Below are positions 17,013-25,086 of a DNA stretch of 27,789 bases, in pieces. A program made the translations under genes and the position numbers. This stretch comes from CAZHRC01 sp964533865 (GTDB lineage Bacteria; Bacillota; Clostridia; Tissierellales; Peptoniphilaceae), in NCBI GenBank assembly GCA_964533865.1, contig CAZHRC010000022.1:1-27789 (forward strand), in the 5' to 3' direction. Position 1 is the first letter of the stretch; each line of letters begins with the position of its first letter. The notes under the pieces are model-generated. The model made no database searches. It saw only the letters and a list, made by a program, of their open reading frames with translations, and was not told the DNA's origin.

Positions 17013-17363
17013 CTACGCCTCTTTAGCGATATTGACTAATTTGGTGAATCCGTCAGGATCGTGGATAGCGAGTTCCGACAATGCTTTTCTGTTGATGTCG
17101 ATGTTCGCAACTTTTAAGCCGTGCATAAATTTGCTGTAGCTCATGCCATTTTGACGAGTTGCAGCGTTTATACGCGCAATCCAGAGCTTTCTAAAGTCTC
17201 TTTTACGTCTTTTTCTACCTACGTAAGCATAGCTCAGGGATTTCATTACCGCTTGGTTTGCTACGCGGAATAGTTTGGATTTCGCACCAAAATACCCTTT
17301 TGCTTGTCTTAAAATCTTCTTATGTCTTTTTTTAGCGTTGACGCCGCCTTTTACTCTTGCCAT
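17013..17363 (-). CDS. rplT: 50S ribosomal protein L20
   Basis: The 116-residue product is a standard L20: the basic N-terminal extension MARVKGGVNAKKRHKKILR, GYFGAKSKLFRVANQAVMKS and the globular C-terminal half with INRKALSELA. L20 is needed for early 50S assembly, binds 23S rRNA and in Firmicutes represses its own operon through the infC leader. The likely target leader is present at 18115-18237. AGGAGGAAGTA precedes the ATG. Confidence 0.98.
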   Translation of the reverse strand: MARVKGGVNAKKRHKKILRQAKGYFGAKSKLFRVANQAVMKSLSYAYVGRKRRKRDFRKLWIARINAATRQNGMSYSKFMHGLKVANIDINRKALSELAIHDPDGFTKLVNIAKEA

Positions 17364-17378
17364 TACTTCCTCCTAGTC

Positions 17379-17570
17379 CTAAGGAATCATAAAATTAATT
17401 CGTTTTTGATCGCCCTTGCTCACCAACGCCGATTGACGTAAGTTGCGTTTTCTCTTAGCCGATTTTTTTGCTGTCAAGTGGCCCTTATATGCTTTGAATC
17501 TGGTGATTTTGCCAGTTCCAGTGCGTTTAAAACGCTTTGCAGAGGCTCTATGCGTTTTCATTTTTCCCAT
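17379..17570 (-). CDS. rpmI: 50S ribosomal protein L35
   Basis: The 63-residue protein starting MGKMKTHRASAKRFKRTGTG is a complete, very basic L35. Seven upstream codons are open but overlap the infC stop region; the ATG at 17568-17570 follows GGAGGAAAG at a suitable distance and gives the usual family length, so it is used. It lies 4 nt after infC and 15 nt before rplT in the conserved infC-rpmI-rplT order. Confidence 0.97.
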   Translation of the reverse strand: MGKMKTHRASAKRFKRTGTGKITRFKAYKGHLTAKKSAKRKRNLRQSALVSKGDQKRINFMIP

Positions 17571-17574
17571 TGTG

Positions 17575-18114
17575 TTACTTTCCTCCTTCATCCTCTTTGC
17601 CAGGTTCTTCCTTAGCCGGATTTAAAAACATCACCATACTACGACCTTCCATTGCCGGTCGTTTGTCGATTATACTACAATCCGCTACCATCTGGCTAAA
17701 TTGCTCCATGACGCGCCGACCGATGTCGGTATGTCCCAACTCGCGACCTCTAAAACGAACGGAAACTTTGACGCGGTCTCCTGCTTGCAAGAACTTGCGC
17801 GCTTGGTTCGCCTTCACTTCCAGGTCGTGGTCATCGATACGTGGAGAGAGTCGCACTTCTTTGACGTTGATGATGCGTTGTTTCTTCTTCGCTTCTTTTT
17901 CTTTCTTCGTCAATTCGTACTTGTACTTTCCGTAGTCGATTATCTTGCACACCGGTGGTCTTGCCTTGGGTGCGACGTTAACAAGGTCGAGCTTGCGCTC
18001 ACGTGCGATTTCAAGGGCTCTTTTGCTGTTCACAATGCCCATCTGTTCGCCTTTCTCATCGATAAGGCGCACTTCTTTCACACGGATTTCTTCATTGATC
18101 TGAAGATCTTTTAT
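17575..18114 (-). CDS. infC: Translation initiation factor IF-3, AUA start codon
   Basis: The product has the two IF3 domains: the N-terminal domain with KDLQINEEIRVKEVRLID and KIIDYGKYKYE, a basic linker, and the C-terminal domain with VSVRFRGRELGHTDIGRR. It binds the 30S subunit and checks start codon and initiator tRNA. The first standard start in frame is a GTG at 18079-18081, but this would remove the conserved DLQINEEIR segment. GGAGGTG lies six to seven bases before an ATA at 18112-18114, from which the full 179-residue protein is read. Rare AUU/AUC/AUA starts on infC are a known feature that lets IF3 repress its own translation. AUA is therefore the best call; the GTG is the fallback. 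Confidence 0.95.
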   Translation of the reverse strand: MKDLQINEEIRVKEVRLIDEKGEQMGIVNSKRALEIARERKLDLVNVAPKARPPVCKIIDYGKYKYELTKKEKEAKKKQRIINVKEVRLSPRIDDHDLEVKANQARKFLQAGDRVKVSVRFRGRELGHTDIGRRVMEQFSQMVADCSIIDKRPAMEGRSMVMFLNPAKEEPGKEDEGGK

Positions 18115-18237
18115 GGTTCACACCTCCGAAAATAGAAAATAGCAGGCAAAATACCCGCTATTAAGCAATCAAACTCTTAATTTATTACCTACAACCTGAG
18201 GCGGTAGGTGAGAAGCGGATACTTCTGCTTTGAATAC
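18115..18237 (-). promoter_or_regulatory. L20-type ribosomal leader upstream of infC
   Basis: The transcript from the promoter at 18244-18272 would carry a 123-nt leader. It contains a small hairpin AGAAG/CTTCT (18222-18226 with 18211-18215), directly followed by a stem ACCTAC/GTAGGT (18204-18209 with 18187-18192). This CUUCUCACCU arrangement is the hallmark I recall for L20 leaders in low-GC Gram-positives, where L20 binding favours a terminator. A terminator hairpin follows (18127-18162), just before the infC ribosome binding site. The assignment rests on position and motif, not a covariance search. Confidence 0.75.
18127..18162 (-). terminator. Attenuator in the infC leader
   Basis: A 10-bp stem (18153-18162 with 18138-18147, AATAGCGGGT with GCCTGCTATT, including two G-U pairs), a 5-nt loop and a U-rich tail (TTTTCTATTTT) lie immediately before the GGAGGTG of infC. 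It would stop transcription within the leader and so acts as the off-switch of the L20 autoregulatory circuit. Confidence 0.75.
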
Positions 18238-18243
18238 TTATTT

Positions 18244-18272
18244 AGTATACGTCAAGTTGAGACGGTTGTCAA
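18244..18272 (-). promoter_or_regulatory. Promoter of infC-rpmI-rplT
   Basis: TTGACA (18267-18272) and TATACT (18244-18249) on the minus strand are separated by exactly 17 nt. The predicted start near 18237 gives the L20 leader. The strong consensus match fits a ribosomal-protein operon. No convincing terminator hairpin separates it from the histidine kinase gene that ends at 18324. Confidence 0.88.
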
Positions 18273-18323
18273 ACTTTTTTTCGATATGTCATTTGATGCC
18301 CCCGTTAAACTATCTTTTTTATT

Positions 18324-19361
18324 TTATTTCAAGTAGATATCACATTGATCGCCATCGCCGATCGATTCCGGAATCTTGCTTATCTCGGGAAAGATGAGTG
18401 AAATGCTGAATCCCTCCTCGACCTCATCGACCTCTAATCTCAGCGAAAGAGCATCAGCATATTTTTTCGCAAAGTAAAGTCCCATCCCTGTCGGGTTTTG
18501 ATGCTTAGTATGCGCACCTGTAAATCCTTTGTCCATCAAAAAGGGGCTATCTTCTTTGGAGACCGACTGACCGTTGTTTGTCACCTGTAATCGGACGGAT
18601 CCATCACTATCGTATTGACTGCATAAAATAGCCAACTTTCCTTCATTTTTATCGGCGTATTTTAATCCGTTGCCAATTAATTGCGCGAGTATAAAGTGCA
18701 GTGTTTTACAGTCACTAAACACGATCGGAAAGGTTCCCATTTTCTGAAACTCGACGTTGGATTCTTCGAGTAACGGCTCAAAATCCTCGATAACCTCGTC
18801 GACACAAGCGCCTAAGTCCATGGATTCAAATCGCAAGTCGACATGGGCGGCTTGGAGTTTGGCGTAGTACAGTATCCGCTCCACCTCCTGTTGTATTCGG
18901 TGGTGAGCCCCGCCAAGCCTTTGGTGGACGTAGGGCGACAAGGTTTCTTTGTGGTTGTTCAAGATGAGCATCGCCAATGAGAGTGGAGTTTTGATGTTGT
19001 GCGCCCAGTTTTGAATATACTCTTGATAACTTTCTCGTTCGAGCTGTGACTCGATGAGCTGTCGCCTTTGGCTGGCGAGTTTTCCATAGGTCGCCTCTAT
19101 CGCAGGATGCCAGAGGCTCGAGGTAAGATCGGCGAGATTTTTTGCCGTTGCATCGGAAGGATCTTCGATGAGCGCTTCGATAGCTGCCATCACTTTCTGT
19201 CGATGGGATTCGCGCACTCGCTTTTCTGCATAAAGCACCAAGCCGGTGAACAGAATAAGGATCGCAAAAAAATTTGAAAAGGCTGGGGGCTCGGCAATCC
19301 ACAAGAGAAGGGTGAAAAAGCCAGCGGTCGTGGCTATGAATACAGTGGTCGGTCGTCTCAT
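18324..19361 (-). CDS. Sensor histidine kinase, BceS-like (intramembrane-sensing)
   Basis: This 345-residue kinase has two closely spaced N-terminal membrane segments (about 6-22 and 29-45) with almost no extracellular loop, the layout of intramembrane-sensing kinases that read the activity of a partner ABC transporter. The cytoplasmic part has the phospho-acceptor His121 in WAHNIKTPLS, an N box around Asn231 (LIGNGLKYAD) and a G box GMGLYFAKK (292-300). The frame is open 11 codons further, but the ATG at 19359-19361 overlaps the response-regulator stop as ATGA and has GAGG and AAAGGG upstream. It is the last gene of the Bce-like module. The inducing compound cannot be read from sequence. Confidence 0.9.
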   Translation of the reverse strand: MRRPTTVFIATTAGFFTLLLWIAEPPAFSNFFAILILFTGLVLYAEKRVRESHRQKVMAAIEALIEDPSDATAKNLADLTSSLWHPAIEATYGKLASQRRQLIESQLERESYQEYIQNWAHNIKTPLSLAMLILNNHKETLSPYVHQRLGGAHHRIQQEVERILYYAKLQAAHVDLRFESMDLGACVDEVIEDFEPLLEESNVEFQKMGTFPIVFSDCKTLHFILAQLIGNGLKYADKNEGKLAILCSQYDSDGSVRLQVTNNGQSVSKEDSPFLMDKGFTGAHTKHQNPTGMGLYFAKKYADALSLRLEVDEVEEGFSISLIFPEISKIPESIGDGDQCDIYLK

Positions 19362-20029
19362 CCCTTTACCTCTAAATAGTAACCTACACCCCATCTGGTC
19401 TTGATCACATCCACTGCACCGACAGCTTCGAGGCTCTTTCTCAATCGAGTGATGTTGACGTGGAGAATGTTTTCATCTACGTACTCCGGTCCGCCCCACA
19501 GGGTTTGAAATAACACTTCTTTGGTGACCAGGTTGGGATGGGAGGTCATAAAACACTGGAGTAGTCGCCCTTCCGTCTCCGATAACACGCGATGGTTAGC
19601 GTCAAAGGACACTTTGAAGGTGTCTGGATCCAAGGAGAGACGCCCCACTTCGATGCTGTTGCCGATTTTTCGATACAATGCGATCAGCCTTTCCACCCGC
19701 GCGACGAGCCGTTTGGGGTGGCAGGGTTTGGTCAAGAAGTCGTCCGCTCCCAAGTTTAGCGCCTGTAGCTCGTCTGCAAGTTGGTCTCTGGCCGTTAACA
19801 CGAGAATAGGGAATGCTTTTTTCTGCCTCAAGTAGCGACACAGTTCAAACCCGGATTTGCCCGGGAGGTTTAAGTCGAGTAGGACGAGATCGGGTTGAGC
19901 GTTGATAATCTCGGCACCATCGATAGGAAAAGAGGAGATACTCGTTGCCGAGTACCCCTCTTTGCACAAAGTATGAGCGAGTTCTTCTCGCAAGTACGCA
20001 TCGTCTTCGATGATGAGCACGGTTTTCAT
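19358..20029 (-). CDS. Response regulator, OmpR/BceR-like
   Basis: The 223-residue protein has a receiver domain (1-115; acidic pair Asp9-Asp10, phospho-acceptor Asp52 in LLDLNLPG, Thr79, Lys101) and an OmpR-type winged helix (about 125-222, ending TRWGVGYYLEVKG). Phosphorylated by the kinase encoded next to it, it should activate the ABC transporter genes upstream. AAGGAGG lies eight bases before the ATG, and the permease stop is two bases upstream. A candidate binding site is noted at 22902-22916. Confidence 0.93.
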   Translation of the reverse strand: MKTVLIIEDDAYLREELAHTLCKEGYSATSISSFPIDGAEIINAQPDLVLLDLNLPGKSGFELCRYLRQKKAFPILVLTARDQLADELQALNLGADDFLTKPCHPKRLVARVERLIALYRKIGNSIEVGRLSLDPDTFKVSFDANHRVLSETEGRLLQCFMTSHPNLVTKEVLFQTLWGGPEYVDENILHVNITRLRKSLEAVGAVDVIKTRWGVGYYLEVKG

Positions 20030-20031
20030 TG

Positions 20032-22083
20032 CTACGCCTCCTTGTCTACACTACTCATGATAGCGAGTTCCTTATCCGCTGTGCGCTCGATGGCATAAAC
20101 GTAAATATACTCGAGGACGAGTAGGAGCACAAAGGCAACTGCGGTCAGGATGATGATGTTTTTCATCGGCATGGATGCCGGAAGTCTGAGAAAGCTCGTA
20201 TGCATAGTCCATATGGCAAAGAAAGCACTCACGCCACCCACCCCAAACACCATGAGAAAATAGTATCGAATCTGCTGATCGACCGACGCCTTCAAATCCT
20301 TCTGTGAAGCCCCAAGCATGTAAAGCGTTCGATAGCGCCTCCGATTTTCTCGCAATTGGATCAAAAACTTGATACCGATTACCGTATTGGCGATAACGAG
20401 AAACAACACACCCATGTAAATCGTCAGATAACTGGCACCTACGGTATAAAACAGCTTTCTCCCCATGCCCGCCAAATAACTTTCGTAGGTAAGTCCTTTG
20501 CCATCTAAAGCCACTTTGACGTCTAGCGCCGCCCCGGTCAAGCCTTTTTCCGCGATGCGGACTTGATCGAGAAGTGCGTTCCAATGATGGGGCGCAGGGT
20601 CGTGTGCCCATTTGTCGTAGTTTTCATCAGAGACGACCAAACCCCAAAACACACTGATTCCTCTATCGGCTCCCAAGCTGTCATAGATGACGGTATCGCG
20701 AATCCGATAGGACGCCTCTTCGATTTTTAGAGACACACCAGCTTTTGCCACTTTTTCTAGGTAGATATGATGATCCCCCTCACTCATTTTACTCGAAAAC
20801 AGGGCGACTTCGTGATCGCTCAACGCCATGGGCGCTTTTCCGATCGTGCGAGCGAGGTTGTTGTAGCTCGAAACTTTGAGTAGATAGGGCGATGTGGTTT
20901 CTTTAAAGTTGTCGATTAGATTGTTTCGCACGTAATGGTCCGGCTGCTCCTGAAGGACGTTTATGATTTCCCCATAGGAGGTGGGATATAATGGGACGCC
21001 GGCATCGTCGAGTTTCATCATATGAATGTACATGGGATAGTAGACCGAGATATGATCCTTCACTTCTTTGGATTGTAAGATCCCTTTGACTTTCGATTCT
21101 TCATAGTAAAAAGAGAAATCTGCCGTTCGCTGATCCATGCCTTGACCTGCAATCACCCCAATGCCAAAGGTGATACAAGCGATCGCTAAAAGGACAAGTA
21201 GTGAGCTCACCGCCATAGCTTTGTATTCATTCAAGACGTTTTCTTGGATTTGTCTACGATTAAAGGCGAAAAGCCGCTGTTGTTCTGAGCGACTGGACAT
21301 TCTGCCAATCATCGCGCCAAGGCCTTTGTAAAATAGAAAAGTACCAAGAGTGCCCGTGATGAGGATGCCAGCAACTTTAGAAACCTCGAAATACTTTAAG
21401 TACCGGACGCCTGTGATGTAGGCCGCTACTAACAGCGCCGAACCCATCCCTAAGTAAACTAGGCTTTTCCTCGTCGATAACAAGGTTTGCTTTTGAACCG
21501 CCGCGCTTCGCATGAGATCGACCGGCTCCACACGGGCATATTGAAGGCTCAACATCATCATACTGATCAATTGAACAGCATAGAGCCCTGCTGCCGTGCC
21601 CCCGATCGCCGTAGGCGACAATGAAATGCGATGTCCCACAACCCCCATGCCGATCATCTTTATGGTGATCAAACTGATGCCCTCGGTGAGCAATAGAGCG
21701 ATGGGAATGCCCATCGCCAAGGCGACGGCACTATTGACTAACGTTTCGGTCATCAGTAACCCAAATAAGCGAGTGCGTGCCATACCGTGCATCAAATAGA
21801 TGCCGAGTTCTTTACGTCTTCTGTCCAGTTGGTACGCATTGGCAAAGTAGACGAGAAAGAACACGAAAAACAAGGACACGCCGTATACGATCGGCACTAA
21901 GGTGAATAGAGCATGGACTGCATCGGACTCGATGGTTTTTAAAAATCGCATCACATCTTGCTCCCCAAGGGAGAGTAAGGTGTAGAAGGCTACGATGGCC
22001 ACGACCAAGGAGCCAAAAAATAACGCGTGGTCTTTTCGATGTTGGGTTGCGCTGCGTTTGAGGTGTTTAAAGAACATTAGCAC
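20032..22083 (-). CDS. BceB-like FtsX-family ABC transporter permease
   Basis: The 683-residue permease has the BceB architecture: ten membrane segments, FtsX domains near both ends (about 20-190 and 555-680), and a large extracellular domain (about 315-555) inserted before the last three segments. In Bce-type systems this domain meets antimicrobial peptides bound to lipid II or undecaprenyl pyrophosphate, and the transporter both frees the target and signals to the kinase. The GTG start at 22081-22083 has GGAGG five bases upstream; an ATG two codons later is the alternative. It overlaps the ATPase gene by 17 nt (11 with the ATG), so the two are coupled. Confidence 0.92.
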   Translation of the reverse strand: MLMFFKHLKRSATQHRKDHALFFGSLVVAIVAFYTLLSLGEQDVMRFLKTIESDAVHALFTLVPIVYGVSLFFVFFLVYFANAYQLDRRRKELGIYLMHGMARTRLFGLLMTETLVNSAVALAMGIPIALLLTEGISLITIKMIGMGVVGHRISLSPTAIGGTAAGLYAVQLISMMMLSLQYARVEPVDLMRSAAVQKQTLLSTRKSLVYLGMGSALLVAAYITGVRYLKYFEVSKVAGILITGTLGTFLFYKGLGAMIGRMSSRSEQQRLFAFNRRQIQENVLNEYKAMAVSSLLVLLAIACITFGIGVIAGQGMDQRTADFSFYYEESKVKGILQSKEVKDHISVYYPMYIHMMKLDDAGVPLYPTSYGEIINVLQEQPDHYVRNNLIDNFKETTSPYLLKVSSYNNLARTIGKAPMALSDHEVALFSSKMSEGDHHIYLEKVAKAGVSLKIEEASYRIRDTVIYDSLGADRGISVFWGLVVSDENYDKWAHDPAPHHWNALLDQVRIAEKGLTGAALDVKVALDGKGLTYESYLAGMGRKLFYTVGASYLTIYMGVLFLVIANTVIGIKFLIQLRENRRRYRTLYMLGASQKDLKASVDQQIRYYFLMVFGVGGVSAFFAIWTMHTSFLRLPASMPMKNIIILTAVAFVLLLVLEYIYVYAIERTADKELAIMSSVDKEA

Positions 22084-22840
22084 TACCCCCTCCCAATTGA
22101 GCGAGGACGGTGACTATACGGTCATAAAACAGCTCATTCGTCTCTTCTTCACCTTTTTTGCGCAATTGGTGAAAGACTTTACCGTCTTGAATAAAGAGTA
22201 TGCGTGAACAATAACTCGCTGCATTGGCATCGTGGGTGACCATGAGGATGGTTTTGTGATCATCGCGAGAAATCATGCCCAGTTTTTCCATCAACACTTT
22301 GGCGTTTTTGCTGTCGAGGGCACCGGTGGGTTCGTCAGCTAATAGGAGGTAGGGCTCAGCGATGAGCGCGCGAGCCGCCGCCACCCGTTGTTTCTCACCT
22401 CCGGAAAGCTGATTGGGAAACTTATCAAGGACTTCTTCGATGTTTAAGCGAATAGCTAATGTCTCAATCTTCGACACCGTGTCTGGGCCTCTAAGGTTGT
22501 GCAATTCCAGAGGGAGCTCAATGTTTTCGCGAGCGGTCATATTGTCCAAAAGTTCAAACTCTTGAAAGAGATAACCAATATCCTTGCCGCGATAAGCTGC
22601 GAGGGCTTTGCCTTTAAAAGTAGCGATATCGTTTCCTTTTAAGCGTATTTCTCCAGTGGTGGGTCTGGTCATGGTGGCGATGCAGTTGAGCAATGTGGTC
22701 TTGCCCGATCCACTCGCCCCCATGATCCCTAAAAATTCTCCTTCTAATACATCAAAGGACACCCCTCTCAAAGCCTCAGTGGCATTGGTGCCAGAACCGT
22801 AGATTTTCGTTACATCTTCAACCTTTAGCAATCGATCCAT
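22067..22840 (-). CDS. BceA-like ABC transporter ATP-binding protein
   Basis: This 257-residue ATPase has Walker A GASGSGKTT, a Q loop (FQEFELL), the signature LSGGEKQRVAAARAL, Walker B LLLADEPTGALD and the switch His in MVTHD. It is of the MacB/LolD/BceA type that pairs with FtsX-like permeases. The frame is open 36 codons further upstream, but that stretch reads through a strong hairpin and lacks family similarity. The ATG at 22838-22840, with GGAGG eight bases before it, gives the expected N-terminus MDRLLKVEDVTKIYG. It is the first gene of the module; gene order here is transporter first, then regulator and kinase. Confidence 0.94.
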   Translation of the reverse strand: MDRLLKVEDVTKIYGSGTNATEALRGVSFDVLEGEFLGIMGASGSGKTTLLNCIATMTRPTTGEIRLKGNDIATFKGKALAAYRGKDIGYLFQEFELLDNMTARENIELPLELHNLRGPDTVSKIETLAIRLNIEEVLDKFPNQLSGGEKQRVAAARALIAEPYLLLADEPTGALDSKNAKVLMEKLGMISRDDHKTILMVTHDANAASYCSRILFIQDGKVFHQLRKKGEEETNELFYDRIVTVLAQLGGGSANVL

Positions 22841-22901
22841 CGTTTTTACCTCCTCTATTCTTTCTACCTTTACTTTATCAGGAAGCCGATGGTTTTGGTA
22901 C

Positions 22902-22916
22902 TTACAGCTTTTGTCA
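22902..22916 (-). promoter_or_regulatory. Possible BceR-type operator upstream of the ABC module
   Basis: The minus strand reads TGACA-AAAGC-TGTAA, an imperfect inverted repeat 62 nt before the ATPase start. BceR-like regulators bind inverted TNACA/TGTNA half-sites, usually with a 4-nt spacer; here the spacer is 5. No clear -35/-10 pair was found nearby, so this is only a candidate. Confidence 0.3.
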
Positions 22917-22917
22917 G

Positions 22918-22950
22918 AGATGGGGCGATGCCCACGGTATCGCCCCATCT
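22918..22950 (-). other. Perfect 12-bp hairpin between thrS and the ABC module
   Basis: AGATGGGGCGAT (22918-22929) pairs perfectly with 22939-22950 around a 9-nt loop. It begins 7 nt after the thrS stop. There is no U-run on either strand, so it does not fit an ordinary intrinsic terminator; it could protect the thrS mRNA 3' end, pause polymerase, or act with another factor. Confidence 0.75.
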
Positions 22951-22956
22951 TACAAG

Positions 22957-24867
22957 TTATGCTCTTGTTTGCACTTCGTCGTCCAACAAGTCAATAAACG
23001 CCGCGACATCCATCGACCCTTGGTCTCCCAGATCGCGTTTGCGTACGGACACGGTGTTCGATGCCACTTCTTTTTCGCCAACAACTAAGGAGTAATTGAC
23101 TTTTTCGACTTGAGCTTCGCGGATTTTAAAGCCGAGTTTTTCGTCTCTATCGTCTACCGACACCCTAAAGCCTTTGTCTTTCATCGCTTTGCAAATATTG
23201 TGGGCATAGTCCGAAAACTTATCGGAAACAGGGATGATTTTCACTTGAACTGGTGATATCCAAGCGGGAAACTTGCCTGCATAGTGCTCGATGAGAATCC
23301 CAATGAAGCGCTCCAAGCTCCCCAAGATCGCGCGATGGATCATGACGGGCCGCTTTTTTGTATTATCTGATGCCACATACTCCATTTCAAACCGCTCTGG
23401 CAATTGGAAGTCCAGTTGGATGGTACCGCATTGCCAAGTTCTGCCAATGGCGTCTTGGAGATGAAAGTCGATTTTAGGACCGTAGAAAGCACCGTCCCCT
23501 TCGTTGATGGTATAATCGACGCCCACCTCATCCAATGCCTCTTTTAAACTCTTGATGGCGTGATCCCAATCTTCATCGGATCCCATGGAGTTTTCCGGCC
23601 TTGTGGAGAGCTCGACTTTGTATTTGAAATCAAAGACTTTGTAAATGTCATCAGCCAATTCCATGACTTTGATGATTTCTTCTTTGATTTGGGAAGGCAA
23701 CATAAACACGTGACCGTCGTCTTGAGTGAAGCTACGCACCCTGAACAGGCCGTGGAGCGCACCTGATAGCTCGTGACGGTGAACCAAGCCCAGCTCAGCC
23801 AATTTGATCGGAAGATCTCGATAGCTGTGCATGTCGTTTTTGTAAACGAGAATGGACCCAGGGCAGTTCATCGGTTTAATCGCGTAGTCGCCTTCGTCGA
23901 TTTTGGTGAAGTACATGTTTTCTTTATAGTGATCCCAGTGACCCGATTGGTGCCAAAGGGCTTCACTTAAAATCGTCGGAGTTTTGATCTCTCCATAGCC
24001 TCTTTCTTGGTGAATCGCGCGCCAGAAATTTTCCAATTCGTTTCGAATGACCATGCCATTGGGGTGGTAAAAAGGAAATCCTGGACCTTCTTCGTGCATG
24101 GAGAACAGCTTCATCTCTTTCCCTATTTTGCGGTGATCTCGCTTTTGAGCCTCTTCTTGGCGAAGGAGTTCCGCATCCAGATCCTTTTTCTTTTCAAAAG
24201 AAATCCCGTAGATTCTTTGAAGCATCGGGTTCTTTTCGTCGCCGCGCCAATAGGCTCCAGCGAGGGATAGGAGTTTTACCGCTTTAACCTTTTTCACATC
24301 GTAAAGGTGTGGTCCGCGACAGAGATCGGCAAAATCTCCCAATTTGTAGAGCGAAATTTCCTCTTCTGCAGGCAAGTTATCAATGAGATCCACTTTGTAA
24401 ACTTCGCCAAGCTCCCTAAAATAAGCTAAGGCTTCATCGCGACTCATAACGATCCGCTCAAGCTTTGCCCCTTCCTTGACGATGGCTGCCATCTCCTTTT
24501 CGATAAGAGGCAGATCTTCTGGGACAAATCGGTGCTCAGTGTCCATGTCATAATAAAATCCTGTGTCGATCGCAGGACCGATGGCGAATGTCGTATCGGG
24601 GAACAGGCGCTTAACCGCCGCTGCCATAATGTGGGACGACGTGTGCCAGAAAATCTCTTTGCCTTCCGGATCGTCAAACTTCACAAAACGCACCGCCGAA
24701 TCCACTTCCACACGTTCTTGTAGTCCCTTGACCGCGTCGTTTACCACTGCTCCAAGGACCGTGCGCGCCAACCCTTCGGAGATATCTTTTGCTACCGTCA
24801 TCAATTCTACGCCTTTTTCAAACTCTCTCACCGATCCATCGGGGAAAGTCACTTTTACCTTATTCAT
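22957..24867 (-). CDS. thrS: Threonine--tRNA ligase
   Basis: The 636-residue class II synthetase shows a TGS domain (1-62), the editing domain with HTSSH and CRGPHLYDV, and a catalytic core with motif 1 (IRNELENFWRAIHQERGYGE), MNCPGS, motif 2 (RHELSGALHGLFRVRSFTQD) and motif 3 (HRAILGSLERFIGILIEHY), then a C-terminal anticodon-binding domain. The length is standard. The frame is open 11 codons upstream into the T-box terminator; the ATG at 24865-24867, with AAGGAGG eight bases before it, is used. Expression should be controlled by the T-box leader that lies directly upstream. Confidence 0.98.
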   Translation of the reverse strand: MNKVKVTFPDGSVREFEKGVELMTVAKDISEGLARTVLGAVVNDAVKGLQERVEVDSAVRFVKFDDPEGKEIFWHTSSHIMAAAVKRLFPDTTFAIGPAIDTGFYYDMDTEHRFVPEDLPLIEKEMAAIVKEGAKLERIVMSRDEALAYFRELGEVYKVDLIDNLPAEEEISLYKLGDFADLCRGPHLYDVKKVKAVKLLSLAGAYWRGDEKNPMLQRIYGISFEKKKDLDAELLRQEEAQKRDHRKIGKEMKLFSMHEEGPGFPFYHPNGMVIRNELENFWRAIHQERGYGEIKTPTILSEALWHQSGHWDHYKENMYFTKIDEGDYAIKPMNCPGSILVYKNDMHSYRDLPIKLAELGLVHRHELSGALHGLFRVRSFTQDDGHVFMLPSQIKEEIIKVMELADDIYKVFDFKYKVELSTRPENSMGSDEDWDHAIKSLKEALDEVGVDYTINEGDGAFYGPKIDFHLQDAIGRTWQCGTIQLDFQLPERFEMEYVASDNTKKRPVMIHRAILGSLERFIGILIEHYAGKFPAWISPVQVKIIPVSDKFSDYAHNICKAMKDKGFRVSVDDRDEKLGFKIREAQVEKVNYSLVVGEKEVASNTVSVRKRDLGDQGSMDVAAFIDLLDDEVQTRA

Positions 24868-24886
24868 CTTAATTCCTCCTTCAATT

Positions 24887-24924
24887 AAAAAAGCCTTCAC
24901 CCCTGCTCAATGCAGGGACGAAGG
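24887..24924 (-). terminator. T-box terminator of the thrS leader
   Basis: A 13-bp stem on the minus strand, starting CCTTCGTCCCTGC and closing with GCAGGGGTGAAGG (two G-U pairs in the middle), has a 5-nt loop and is followed by CTTTTTT. Its 5' arm lies right after the T-box sequence, as expected for the alternative terminator/antiterminator switch. Confidence 0.93.
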
Positions 24925-25080
24925 ACTCGTGGTTCCACCCTAATTACTTCTTAGTTTCGTTAGTTTGCTCCCGGGTAGTTTTCAAAGACAGCCATCCTCA
25001 GGGCGGCTTTCAGCCACGTCCACCCCTCTCTTTTAGGCGCGTATCTTCTACTCGTCCGTTCATCGCAATTATGCAATTCA
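24887..25080 (-). promoter_or_regulatory. T-box riboswitch (threonine) controlling thrS
   Basis: The leader carries the conserved T-box AGGGTGGAACCACG (24928-24941), whose TGGAA bulge pairs with the uncharged tRNA acceptor end. Stem I contains GGACGAGTAG near its base and an AAGAGAGGGG distal motif. The specifier region reads GAAA-ACT-ACCC-GGGAG, giving ACU (24977-24979) as the likely specifier; the next triplet ACC is also a threonine codon. Uncharged tRNA-Thr would stabilise the antiterminator and prevent formation of the terminator at 24887-24924. The specifier assignment is by pattern, not by folding. Confidence 0.93.
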
Positions 25081-25086
25081 CTCTTT

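Noticed and set aside
18826..19302. A 158-codon minus-strand frame within the histidine kinase gene
   Set aside because: It is a frame-shadow, rich in Arg and Ser, with no motif; the kinase frame carries all expected boxes.
22841..22948. A 36-residue N-terminal extension of the ABC ATPase
   Set aside because: It would translate through the 12-bp hairpin, has no ribosome binding site and adds no family sequence; the inner ATG has GGAGG at eight bases.
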